From Artemisia argyi (lineage: Eukaryota > Streptophyta > Magnoliopsida > Asterales > Asteraceae): DNA of 64,000 nt. Both the position numbers and the translations under genes were made by a program. The DNA is taken from positions 13,063,465 to 13,127,464 of the forward strand of contig CM060692.1 in the NCBI GenBank assembly GCA_030686995.1. Reading direction: 5' to 3'. The notes beneath the pieces are model-generated. The model searched no databases. It was not told the DNA's origin and saw nothing but the letters and a program-made list of their open reading frames with translations. Positions 43,688 to 53,562 of this stretch are shown in pieces; within the stretch, counting starts at the first letter, position 1, and the number at the start of each line of letters is the position of its first letter.

Positions 43688-44854
43688 GCCAGGGGGAAAT
43701 TCTACATAAGAAGAATGATTACTGATCCAGTGAAGTTTGTAGTGATGGCCACTTTTTACACATCATCCGGTAATCCAAACAAGAAGGTAAAATTATGTGT
43801 TAACTGTCATGCTTCTTATCAAACTTTGCTTAAAGATCTTGAACTTGAAAAAGAAAATCATAGAACAGCTAGGGCTGAGAAACTAGAATATTTATATACT
43901 CTAGAAGAAGTAGAAGTAGAAGCTAAAGTTCTTAAAGAGAATGAAGAAGCTTGGACAGATAAGTACAACCAACTAGAGTATCAATTAAAATTAAGTGATT
44001 GGAAGTTAGGTTGTAAGATATCAGAAGTTGAAAAGCTCACCAAAGAAAGGGATGATATTTTACAAAAACTTGCTTGTTGGAATGAATCTAGTCACTCTAG
44101 TGAATCTATGAAAAGTGAAAGTTTAGGTGAGAAGAATGATATACTCGAATCACCTACACAAACTGATACGATTGATAAAGTAGTTCCTGAAGGTTTTTCA
44201 AAGGTTAAAAAGAAAAAGAGCTTGAAGTCTGTGAAGTTTGCTGAACCTTTATAAACCAAACCTGTTAAAAGTTACGTAAAGTCTAATAAAAACCCTAGGA
44301 AAAACAACAATCGTCCTAGAGGTAATCAAAGAAACTGGCATGGGATGATAACTCAAAAACTAGGGAAGAATTTTGAGTTTCAGAATAAAGCTTGCTATGT
44401 TTGTGGAAGTTTTAATCACCCGCAGTATACATGTAAACACAAGAAACCAGTTAGTGATCAAAAGTAGGTATGGAACAACTCAAGGAGGATTAACCATAGG
44501 AATTTTTCAAGTGATTCTCAATATCCTCAACAAAGGAAGTTTTTTAACCCATCAGCAGTACTTACTAAACAAGGATTGAAACAAATTGCTAGGCATAAAG
44601 TGACAAGATCAGTACTTTTTCAAAGTACTAATAGGTTATCTCAAAGTACTGCTAGGCCAAAAGAAAATACTGTTAGGCCGAACTCAGAGGTTAATGTTGT
44701 TAAGGCTTCAGCGAGATAGGTTTGGAAACCTAAACAAGAAGAATTAGATGTTTCTGACAAGAAGAATTCATCAAAGACCTTAACACGATATGATTATGTT
44801 GATGCTTATGGAAGATTCAAGTCTATTCTGGCTTGGGACTTCAAAAAGCATTAA
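43676..44854 (+). pseudogene. Copia B gag, C-terminal half
   Basis: The frame opens just after the primer site, so the N-terminal (UBN2-like) half of Gag is missing. A Glu/Lys-rich coiled-coil segment (43830-44080) is followed by a Lys-rich stretch and TAA at 44252-44254. In the same style downstream: a CCHC knuckle CYVCGSFNHPQYTC, a stop after VSDQK (44465), another after KASAR (44717-44719), and the typical Gag end YGRFKSILAWDFKKH with TAA at 44852-44854. Gag of Sirevirus-like elements in C and D ends at the same place. Confidence 0.7.
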
Positions 44855-46023
44855 TTCTTAATGTATTGTGTGCATAGCAATTCATCGAAAGTGGGTAATT
44901 GAGAATTGCTATGGTGTATGGTGTTTGTGAACATGAAGGTTTATGGATTTACAGATTCTTGCTATGATGATTGTGATGTTTGTTTTAGGGGAAGACAGCA
45001 GGTATGATGAATCTTGTGGTACTAAACAAAGAATATTAGGGTTATTCACAAACCCTAGTTTGATGTCAGAAACAAGGAATGGCAGCTAGTAGCAATCAGG
45101 TATAAAGAACAAGAAGATTAGGGTTTCTAAAAACCCTAAATCAAAGTACTGCTCTTACAAAGTACTTCTCTTCATCGAAGTACTGCTATTACAAAGTACT
45201 GCTCGACTATTCAAAGTACTGCTGCGTGTTAAGAGGAGTAAGGGGAAGTCGCAATGAGTTTGATTGATATTAGTTTACACACACAGAATGGTTATTTGAT
45301 TCACACACACAAGAAGAAGTTTATATTCTTAAAGGTTTTAAAAGGCTCGTATTTGTTCATATTGGAAGAATTGATTACGAAGAAGATTGTTTACCACTTA
45401 TTTGAAGGTGAAGTGGAATTATTTGGGTTTTTGTGTTCTTATCATATAGCTTGATGAATCTAGCAATGTGTGATTTTTCTTATGATGCTCTATGCACACA
45501 TTGACTATCATTTAAAGGAGTTAGATTATAGTGCTCAGTGTCTCATATTAGTTGAGGATTTTGTCAAGGGATTGCGATCTACTTATATTTATGGTTGGGT
45601 ATAAGTATGAAGTTACGTGGATAGTAAAGATTTAAGACACAAGTTTGGGAAATTCTACTTCTTCATCAAATTCGTTATACTTGATTTTCTTCATCAGTGA
45701 TCATTACAAGGAGCTTACAGATTTGAAGAATCATGAAGATGGTTAACACATTAATTTCAGGGGAAGTATCTTATTATGTGTTTAATCATTTGATGTACAT
45801 GCACCATTCAAGAGGAAGTTTCTATTGCTTATATGTTCCCTATTTGTTGATAACAAAAAGGGGAAGAGACGTTAGAAGAGATTTGGAGTGGCATGGCATG
45901 GCTTAAGGGGAAGACAAGATTGTTTCATTCATGGTGATATTTAATTATCTCAACTTTTCTACTTCGTCTAGGGAAGTTCGTACAAGAAGGTGTTTGTTTT
46001 GTCATCATCAAATTGGGGAAGAT
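44855..46023 (+). other. Copia B untranslated region with repeated purine blocks
   Basis: No protein domain. Six AGGGGAAG/TGGGGAAG blocks occur near 44988, 45238, 45757, 45854, 45904 and 46012, the last directly before the 3' LTR. Multiple polypurine tracts are a known Sirevirus trait. At 45140-45230 the word CAAAGTACTGCT is repeated about five times; the same word occurs in gag at 44606-44660. Confidence 0.6.
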
Positions 46024-46553
46024 TGTTGGGAATTATATTTATTGATTTGATGATACAAAACAAGAAGAATGAAACATGAAGGGCTTGAAGTGACAAGGAA
46101 TTCTACAAAAGATGGGAAGGACTTGTTTGCAAAAGAAGTTTTATTTATTAGTCCTTCGTAGTATTTTGTAAACCCTAATCCTCAAGTATATAAAGAGGAC
46201 ATGGGTCATTAAATTAAATAATTCAAGTCTTCCACAATGTAGACGTCTAGTAAAGGGGTGTGTGTGTAACCTAGGCGTAGAAGATAAATGCCTAGGGTTA
46301 GTGTTAGTGTTAGTTTAGTATAGCCTCAAGGTCGTTCTACCTTGATCAAGTAGGATTGGGGCTGTAAATTATAAATATTATGTTAGAGATGATGACGAAA
46401 AACCTTGTTGATAATAATAATAATCTTTATATTATTCCGCTGTTCTTATTATTATCATTGTGCTTATAGTTTATCCTAGATCAATGTCTAAACAACATGG
46501 AGTCCAAAACGGTGTTTAGAACTTAGAAGATGACGCATGCATGAGTTCTATCA
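46024..46553 (+). repeat. 3' LTR of Copia B
   Basis: TGTTGGGAATTATATTTATTG...GAGTTCTATCA, 530 bp, preceded by CAAATTGGGGAAGAT. TATA-like AGTATATAAAGAGG at about 46184-46197. It shares with the 5' LTR the TGTTGGG start, TTTGATACAACAAAAC/TTTGATGATACAAAAC and TATAAAGAG, but most of the rest differs. Confidence 0.7.
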
Positions 46554-46558
46554 GGGTG

Positions 46559-48725
46559 TTTAGATTTAACTGTGTGGATCACCTTGGTGGTTCTCATTAT
46601 TCATTGCTTGTTTACTTAGCTCACTTATAGCCTAAATACACCAACTCAAGCATAAAATAAGTCACTTGTTAACAAAAAGTCAAAATCTCATGAAAAATGG
46701 CTTAAATCATTGTCTGTAAAGGATTTGGTGGATCACAAGCTTCATATTAAATCAAAAGTTGTTAACTTTGCTTAATTAAGTCCTTTTACACCTTATTTAA
46801 CAACATTCAATCATTAAATCCAGGTTTAAAGTTCATTTAAGTCAAAAATCAAGTTTTCATAAAAAAGTCAAAAATGCTCCTAGACAGAAATCCATTTCTT
46901 GGATGATTTTTCTAGAATTTTGAGTTTTGAATTAGACCTTGAAATTTATTGTGGTAATAGTGTATCAGCAGAACTACAAGATCCCATGTTTGGCTTATTT
47001 TTGTGATTTTTTCACAAGCTTGTGCACAAGCTCAAAGTGAGCTGTAGGGGAAGCACCTCCCCTGTGCACAGACCTCAGTCTCACTCACCCAACTTGAGTG
47101 AACCCCACAGGCCTATTTAGTGGGCCCCAGTACATGCTTTTTGGCTTAATAGAAAGCCAATAAGCTAGGATTTAAGACCATTAGCTTATTTGGTAGATTA
47201 GAACCCATTTGGTAGGGCTGCAAGTCCTCTCTTGTTTGTCCCTTGTCTGACCAAAGCTGAGTTATCAGCTTTTGTACCCATTTTTTAACCCTCCCCCTGA
47301 CCTCATTTATGGGACCCAGAGGGTGTGCCCAAGCTTTTTAGATAGCTTATCACCCCAGCTTCTTGGCTTATTACTTTGTTTGGACTTCCAGAGTCCCTAG
47401 TGGACCCCACTAGCCTCAAAAAGTGAACCTTTGAACCTGTTGTGCACTGTTTGGTGTGTGGATTGCTTATAGCTTATCTTGTGCTTATTTCTTGTGCTTA
47501 TTTGCTCAGTTTGGCTTGCTTTGAGTAGTTGCACATCTGTTTATAGCTTATTTGTGTTTTAAATATCATTTGGTAGCTTTTGCTAATCAATCAAGTCCTA
47601 ATAAGCTTTAAAAGCTCAACTGTCAACACAATAAGCCCATCAAATTGCTTATTCTTGTGTTACATTCAAACTCACTTCACAAAAGTTGCTTAAAAACATC
47701 CATAAAGCAAGTTTGAAACAGAAAAGTACCAAAAAGCTCAATTTGTTGGAAGTGATAACTTCCATTTAAGCCAATTGGCTTATTACCTCAGCTTATTTAT
47801 AAGCTAATTCCACTTTTATAATTTTCCTAGGCTTCTGGTATATAAAAATAATTTTTGTAATTTTCTCAGATTTTTCTTGCAATAATTAGTATTTTTCTTA
47901 ATTTAAATTAGTTTTTAATAATTATTAAATAGTTAATAATTAATATTAATTAATTAGAAAACAAGAAAAATATAAATTAAATTTTAAAATTAGTTTTTAG
48001 TTATTTTTGATTTTTCCAAATTTTATTTTCAATTTTCTAGTGTAATTTAATAATCAATTAGAATATAGGTTAATGTAAATAATTAAAAAGTAATTATTAA
48101 TTAGTTAATAATTAGTAATAATTAATTAAAAAGTTTTAAAAATATATTTTCAGTTCTAAAATTAGTTTTATGGTATTTTAGATTTTTCCATGTTTAAATT
48201 TTAAATTTCTAGGTTAATTTCATAATTATTTGTAATTTAGGTTAATTTAGTTAATTAAAATTAAATAGGAAATTAGTATTTAATTAATAGTAAATGTAAA
48301 AATAGTGTAAAAATTAATTTTAAATTTCCAAAAATTTTCTTTAATCATTAGGTTTGTAAAAATACCATTTTCTTACCAGTAGCCTTTTCAAATCACCTCA
48401 TTCACTTTTATTTTACGTACGTTTGTTCACGTTTTCAACAAACGTACGGTTTTTAGGTTTTAGGTAATTTCTTCTCAATCTAAATTCCAGTAATTAATCA
48501 CATAGCTTTCCTAAGCTATTTCTGTTCTTAATTTCCAAATAATTCTCATAACCACCCTTTTCTGTGAATAATCACCCGATCACAATTACGCTTAGATACA
48601 ATTCACACCTCGTCGGGGTATAACGACCTGGTGATTTCCTATATTACCCGGAAATTGACTCTAGGCTATTTGACTTTCTAGACCATTCCATGGTCAATAT
48701 AAGTTGACGGTTTAAGGCAAAATCA
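46559..48725 (+). repeat. Athila-3 5' LTR, second part
   Basis: Continues after Copia B. Between 46980 and 47830 the words AGCTTAT/ATAAGCT/GGCTTAT occur more than fifteen times. 47860-48360 is strongly AT rich (AATTAATTA-type). It ends AAAATCA just before the primer site. No gene. Confidence 0.6.
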
Positions 48726-48730
48726 AAATT

Positions 48731-48748
48731 TGGCGCCGCTGCCGGAGA
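48731..48748 (+). promoter_or_regulatory. primer-binding site of Athila-3, Asp-tRNA type
   Basis: TGGCGCCGCTGCCGGAGA, two changes from the tRNA-Asp-complementary site used by Athila-type gypsy elements, 5 bases after the LTR end. It fixes the LTR border and the plus orientation. Confidence 0.8.
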
Positions 48749-49225
48749 GGTGTGCGCGTTTCTGCAGCGTCTTTTGAGATTAGTGTTATCTCACCATCAT
48801 CACTGTACAAATACCACCACTTGTGTAAATTTTGAAATCAAAACACAAAAAAAGTCATTAACACTTTTCCTAAAGTGTTAAAACACCAAAAAAATTTAAA
48901 ACAACAAAACAGATTGTAACGTTTTCTGAATTGGTTTTCTTTTAAGGTGATTCTTAAAGAAAAACGAATTTTAGATTACGAGACGATACCAAAAATATTG
49001 TCCAAAAGTTCTTCACCCATACACAAAACCCAAAAACATCCGTCTTTTCTTGTGAATAATAATCATACATAAAAATAAACCGTCGCAAACCAAGACAGAA
49101 CACCTACCAACTGGGGGTGTGGACATAATAAGTTCCCAAACCAAAGATTTAAAACTTGCCTTTGTATCCCTGTAAGTGGTGTACGTTTCTTAAAGAAGCC
49201 ACTTGCTTGTGATTATCCCTAGGGC
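48749..49225 (+). other. Athila-3 leader, no gene
   Basis: Untranslated stretch between primer site and gag ATG. A/C-rich, with AACAAAACA-type sequence. No palindromic word array of the kind in elements M and P is visible. Confidence 0.5.
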
Positions 49226-49976
49226 ATGCGCACTCGTTTTTCAAGGTCCACTAGCGCAATACGTGAGCTTGTCCTGAAACCTCGAAGACCTCGTAGACGT
49301 TATGCACCAACAGTCGGATCTAATATCTGTACTGTTGCCACACCCACTGTCACCATGGCGGAAGACCGCCCCATGTGTGAGCTTCTCAAAGCACCCATCG
49401 AGGGTTACGGAGATGCCACTGTTGTTCCCGCCATCGTGGCTGATAATTTTGAGCTCAAAACCGGGTTACTCAATCTTGTAACCTCAAGTCAATTCTACGG
49501 TTTTGAGAGGGACGATCCTCATGCTCACATTCGATGGTTCAATAAAATCACATCGACCATCAAGTACAAGAATGTCCCTTGTGAAGCAATCAAACTTCTT
49601 CTCTTCCCATTCTCCCTGGAGGGACAAGCCCGGATTTGGCTTGAAAAACAACCTCCTAGATCTATTGAGACATGGGAAGATCTTGTGAAAAAATTTGTGA
49701 TTGAATTCTTCCCACCTTCCAAGACCACGAGTCTTAAGAACGAAATCACCAAGCTCACTCAGAAATATGATGAATCTTTTGGTGAAGCGTGGGATCGTTT
49801 CAAATAATTACTTCGCAAGTGTCCACATCATGGTTTCTCAGAGTTAATGCAACTCGATACTTTCTACAATGGTGTGAGCCAAGCTGATCAGGATTCTCTG
49901 AATGCCTCCGCAGGAGGTAATTTCTTGAGTAGAACCACAAAAGAAGCTTTGCAAATCATAGAAAACAAGTCCAAGG
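49226..49976 (+). pseudogene. Athila-3 gag, truncated
   Basis: ATG at 49226. A basic N-terminus (LKPRRPRRRY) leads into the Gag capsid region: ADNFELKTGLLNLV, DPHAHIRWFNKITSTIKY, KLLLFPFSLEGQARIWLEK, FFPPSKTTSLKNEITK, EAWDRF. A TAA at 49805-49807 breaks it; the frame then shifts one phase (next frame starts 49847) through HHGFSELMQLDTFYNG and ends LQIIENKSK at 49976, where Copia C begins. Retrotrans_gag-type proteins build the particle. Confidence 0.85.
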
Positions 49977-50444
49977 TGTTGGGTCTGAAACTGCTGCTGA
50001 GTGAAACTGCTGCTATGAATGAAACTGCTGCTAGTGGTAATGATTCTGCTACTAATGTCAAAGTGCTGCGGAGGGTAAATGCTGCTGACAGAATCTACTG
50101 CTGATGGGATAAGGATGTATATGGTTTAGATAAATACAGAATAGATTGTGTAAATATTATATTTATATAGAATATTCTTATCGTGTAGAGAAAGGTATTG
50201 TAAACCTAGTAGGATTCCTTAGTCTATAAAAGGAGGATCCTAGGGTTAGTTTATCCACGTATTATTATTCACTTCAAGGTTGTAAAACCCTAGCATTGTT
50301 GAGTGCTCGTATTAATAATATTGAAGTGTTGAAAGTGAATCATTATTCTTCTTAAGTTAAGCTTTTACATTCCGCATATTAGCTTAAGTGTTTAATCAAG
50401 TTAACTTCTATACAAGATCGTTTAAGCTCAACTGGGATCAACAT
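49977..50444 (+). repeat. 5' LTR of Copia C
   Basis: TGTTGGGTCTG...GGGATCAACA, 468 bp. It starts with repeated ACTGCTGCT words (49990-50090). TATA-like TCTATAAAAGGAGG at 50223-50236. R/U5 includes GTAAAACCCTAGCA and ATTCCGCATATTAGC. Confidence 0.8.
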
Positions 50445-50446
50445 GT

Positions 50447-50458
50447 GGTATCAGAGCT
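50447..50458 (+). promoter_or_regulatory. primer-binding site of Copia C, Met-tRNA
   Basis: TGGTATCAGAGC, the standard plant Copia site complementary to initiator Met-tRNA, 2 bases after the LTR end ACA. Confidence 0.9.
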
Positions 50459-50528
50459 TGTGATCTAGAAGTTATTATCAAGAAGAGTTTGTTTCTTAAA
50501 AGTTTGCTGTTCCAAATCTATTGCTAAG

Positions 50529-51530
50529 ATGGGTGATGAAACTCATATGGTGACTGCTTCAAGAGTGCCCATGCTAAATCCTTCTGAGTATGAGCTATGG
50601 AAGAGAAGAATCAGACAGTACATTCGCATGATTGATTTCAACATGTGGAATGTGATTGTTAATGGTGATTCTGTACCTGAGAAGAGTGCTGATGGTAAGG
50701 AGATACCAATTAAGTTTGCTGAAGCCAACACAGTAAGGAAGATGGAAATTAAAGCACATAGTATTCTCTTAATGGGAATACCTAATGAATTTCAAATGGA
50801 CTTTGATGACTGTGAATCTGGAAAAGAATTGATGGATGCTGTTGAATTCAGGTTTGGAAGGAATGATGCTACTAAGAAATCCAGGAAAAACATGCTGAAG
50901 CATCAGTTTGAGAATTTTACTTCTGAAAGTCGAGAAAAGATAATTGGCACATACAAAAGGCTAAACCAACTTGTTAGTCATCTAAAGCTTGTTGGTTATG
51001 TGGTTCCACAAGAAGATGTAAACCTAAAGTTTCTAAGAAGTCTTGCACCTGAATGATGTATGCACACAGTTGTGTGGAGGAATAAGCCTGATTTTGAAAC
51101 TATGAAGTTGGAGAGTCTCTACAACAATTTAATAGTGTATGAATCAGAACTATCTACCTCTTCTACTTCATCTTCTGGTACTCAAAATCTTGCCTTTGTA
51201 TCCTCTAAAGGAAAAGGATCTCAAGAATCTCATTCTGCTGCTCATTCTACTGCTTAAGGAGTATCTGCTGCTGATGGATCTGCTGCTAGTTCAAATGATA
51301 AGATTTCTACCAGTGATATTGCTTTGTGTGCATTCTTGGCTGAGCTCACAACTACTATAAGGTCACATGTCATTAATCAAGACTTGGATTATATTGATCC
51401 TGATGATCTTGAAGAAATTGATCTTAAATGGCAAATGGCTATGTTAACCTTGAGGGCAAGAAAGTTCTTGAAGAAGACTGGAAAAGAAGTCAAGTATAAA
51501 GCTAAGGACAGTCCAGGCTTTGACATGTAG
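50529..51530 (+). pseudogene. Copia C gag, N-terminal half
   Basis: ATG at 50529 (MGDETHMVTASRVPMLNPSE), then YELWKRRIRQYI, ILLMGIPNEFQ and KNMLKHQFENFTSES, the UBN2-like Gag domain of plant Copia. Stops in the same frame at 51054-51056 and after HSTA near 51257, then [20 protein letters not shown] and FDM followed by two stops at 51528-51533. The first zinc knuckle expected next is missing; the frame changes at 51563. Confidence 0.85.
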
Positions 51531-51562
51531 TAAGAGTACAAAAACAACAATATGCTTCTGAT

Positions 51563-52588
51563 TTGGTTCATAAATCTATAGAGAATAACTTGATGAGAAA
51601 AGGTAGTGGAATTGGGTATAATGAAGTGGCTCCTCCAGCCAAAAGTGCTTTTGCTCCACCAGGAAAAGAACTATCCTTCATTAGTGAGCTAAATATTGAA
51701 AAACCTGTAGGTGAATGTAGCACAAGTGTTAATGAAACACCTAAGGTTGAGGCTAGAAAATTTCCTGAAGCTCCTATTATAGAAGATTGGTATTCTGATA
51801 GTGATAGTGATGAGGAACAGGTTAAACCAGAACAAACTATGAAAAAGGAAGAAATTCCTACAAAGTTTAAACCTAAAATTGAACAGGTTAAGTTTGTCAA
51901 ACCTGTGTTAGGAAATAACTTCTCTAGGAAAGTGGAAGAGTACAATGAGGTACCTAGAGAACAGATGGAAAGGTTCAATAATAAGCCTAGTGGTAACCAT
52001 AGAAACTTCAACAACCTAGTTTCACACAGATTAGGTAATCAGTTTCAATTACAAAAGAAGGCTTATTATAAGTGTGGTAGCTTTGACCACTTGATTGTTA
52101 GATGTCCTGAACACCAAAAGCCTGTTTGGAATCAATACACTAGGGTGAATCACAAATATGTAACTAAACAATCTCACCCACATCCTAATAGAAATATGGT
52201 TCCAAGAGCTGTTTTATTGAGATCTGGTGCAACTAGATCTATTTATGCTGCTAAATCAAATGGTGTTTTCAAAACCACAACTGGTTCTTCTACTGGCTCT
52301 ACTGATAGTAAGCGTTCTGCTGCTAGTATGCACTCTGCTGCTAGTAAGCAACCTGCTGCTAGTACAAAACTTTCTACTTCTGGGCCAAAAGTTTTAACAA
52401 ATACAGTTGTTGGTAATCACTTTTATGCTGTTAAGGCCTCAGCTTGCTGGACTTGGAAACCAAAAACTATTGGTTCAAACTCTGTTTCCAAGAATAGTAG
52501 TGCATCAAGTGATTTAAAGAAATTTGATTATGTTGGTGCACAGGGCAGATCCAAGTCAGTAATGGCTTGGGTCATCAAGAGGAACTAA
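51563..52588 (+). pseudogene. Copia C gag, C-terminal half
   Basis: Open frame of 341 codons. GSGIGYNEVAPP, an acidic Ser/Asp stretch, basic linkers, and a degenerate knuckle YYKCGSFDHLIVRC with the first Cys changed to Tyr. Then come CTGCTGCTAGT-coded Ala/Ser repeats (52310-52370) and the Gag end FDYVGAQGRSKSVMAWVIKR, with TAA at 52586-52588. Gag and pol are separate frames here: the pol frame is +1 relative to this one and overlaps its end. Confidence 0.8.
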
Positions 52589-52611
52589 TGTCTCTACTTT
52601 TCATGTGCAGG
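52586..52611 (+). promoter_or_regulatory. gag stop followed by 3' splice-acceptor-like sequence
   Basis: TAATGTCTCTACTTTTCATG then TGCAG|G. A pyrimidine-rich stretch ends in CAG at 52608-52610, 22 bases after the gag stop and just where the pol frame reads VQVNLLD. Element D has the equivalent at 60390-60369. Splicing is inferred only from sequence. Confidence 0.45.
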
Positions 52612-53449
52612 TCAATCTACTGGATGAGCTTAAGGATATGGTTATTGTTGACAGTGGATGTTATGGACACATGACAGGAGATGAGTCTCAACTTGAAGAC
52701 TTTGAGGCTTTTGATGGTGGTTATGTTGCTTTTGGGAATGATCCAAAAGGTGGAAAGATTGTTGGAAGAGGAACTCTAAGAACTGGAAATTTTGACTTTG
52801 AGAAGGTGTTTCTTGTGAAAGGACTTAAGTTTAACCTTTTTAGTGTTTCACAAATGTGTGACAAAAAGAACTTTGTTCTTTTTACAGACACTGAGTGTAT
52901 GATCCTTTCTCCTGACTATCAGTTGCCAGATGACAAATCTGTGCTTTTGAAGGTCCCTAGAAATGAGAATATATACAGTGACCATATTAAGAACATTGTT
53001 CCTAAGAGGGCTTTGACTTGTCTAATTGCAAAGGCCACTGTTGATGAGTCCAAATTATGGCATAGAAGATTGGGACACCTGAACTACAAGACTATGAACA
53101 AATTGGTAAAAGGAAATCTTGTCAGGGGGATGCCTACAAAGACTTTTGAAAATTGTGAAACTTGTGTTGCTTGTCAAAAGGGTAAACAACACAGAGTTTC
53201 ATTCAAGTCCAAGACTGTGCACATAAATACTGAGCCATTACACTTACTACACATGGATTTATTTGGGCCTGTATTTGTAAAAAGCTTGAACAAGAAGTTA
53301 TATTGTCTTGTTGTCACTGATGACTTTAGCAGGTTTACTTGGGTATTCTTTCTAGCCACCAAAGATGAAACTCCAGAAATACTCAAGGCATTCATTACTA
53401 GAGTTGAAAATCTGTACACTCACAAGGTGAAGATAATCAGATGTGATAA
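52590..53449 (+). pseudogene. Copia C pol: protease, GAG-pre-integrase, integrase core (truncated)
   Basis: Frame +1 to gag. Protease active site IVDSGCYGHMTGDESQ with the Asp intact. LKFNLFSVSQMCDKKNF, then the pre-integrase zinc finger (LWHRRLGHLNYK ... CETCVACQKGKQ, HHCC complete). Integrase core with LHMDLFGPVFV (first Asp), DDFSRFTWVFFLATKDE and IIRCDN (second Asp) at about 53438-53449. The text breaks directly after it. DSGCSRHMTG-like wording with this spacing is typical of the Sirevirus lineage. Confidence 0.85.
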
Positions 53450-53562
53450 TAAATTTTCAAAAACTTAAGAAAAACACATACACACAATCCACCAAATATT
53501 AGGGTTAAAAATTCGACCATAAGAAGTTGTTAGAAGGTTGCAGGAGTGATAATTAATCATCA

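Larger units (their letters stand above)
43122..46553 (+). mobile_element. Sirevirus-like Copia B, pol-less
   Basis: Bounded by TGTTGGG and TCA, with the duplication GGGTG at 43117-43121 and 46554-46558. 5' LTR 43122-43674, primer site 43676-43687, gag remnant to 44854, a long untranslated region with repeated purine blocks, 3' LTR 46024-46553. Protease, integrase and RT are absent. The two LTRs share plan and ends but differ far more than the two LTRs of a single insertion normally would. Confidence 0.75.
49977..53449 (+). mobile_element. Sirevirus-like Copia C, 5' two-thirds
   Basis: LTR, primer site, gag and pol up to the integrase core, then lost at about 53449. RT, RNase H and 3' LTR are not present to the right. 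Left flank is CAAGG (49972-49976) inside the Athila-3 gag; no partner duplication is visible. Confidence 0.8.

Noticed and set aside
49226..49976. Possible host gene with a basic N-terminus
   Set aside because: Retrotransposon Gag motifs, the Asp-tRNA-type primer site upstream and the Copia insertion show it is Athila-type gag.
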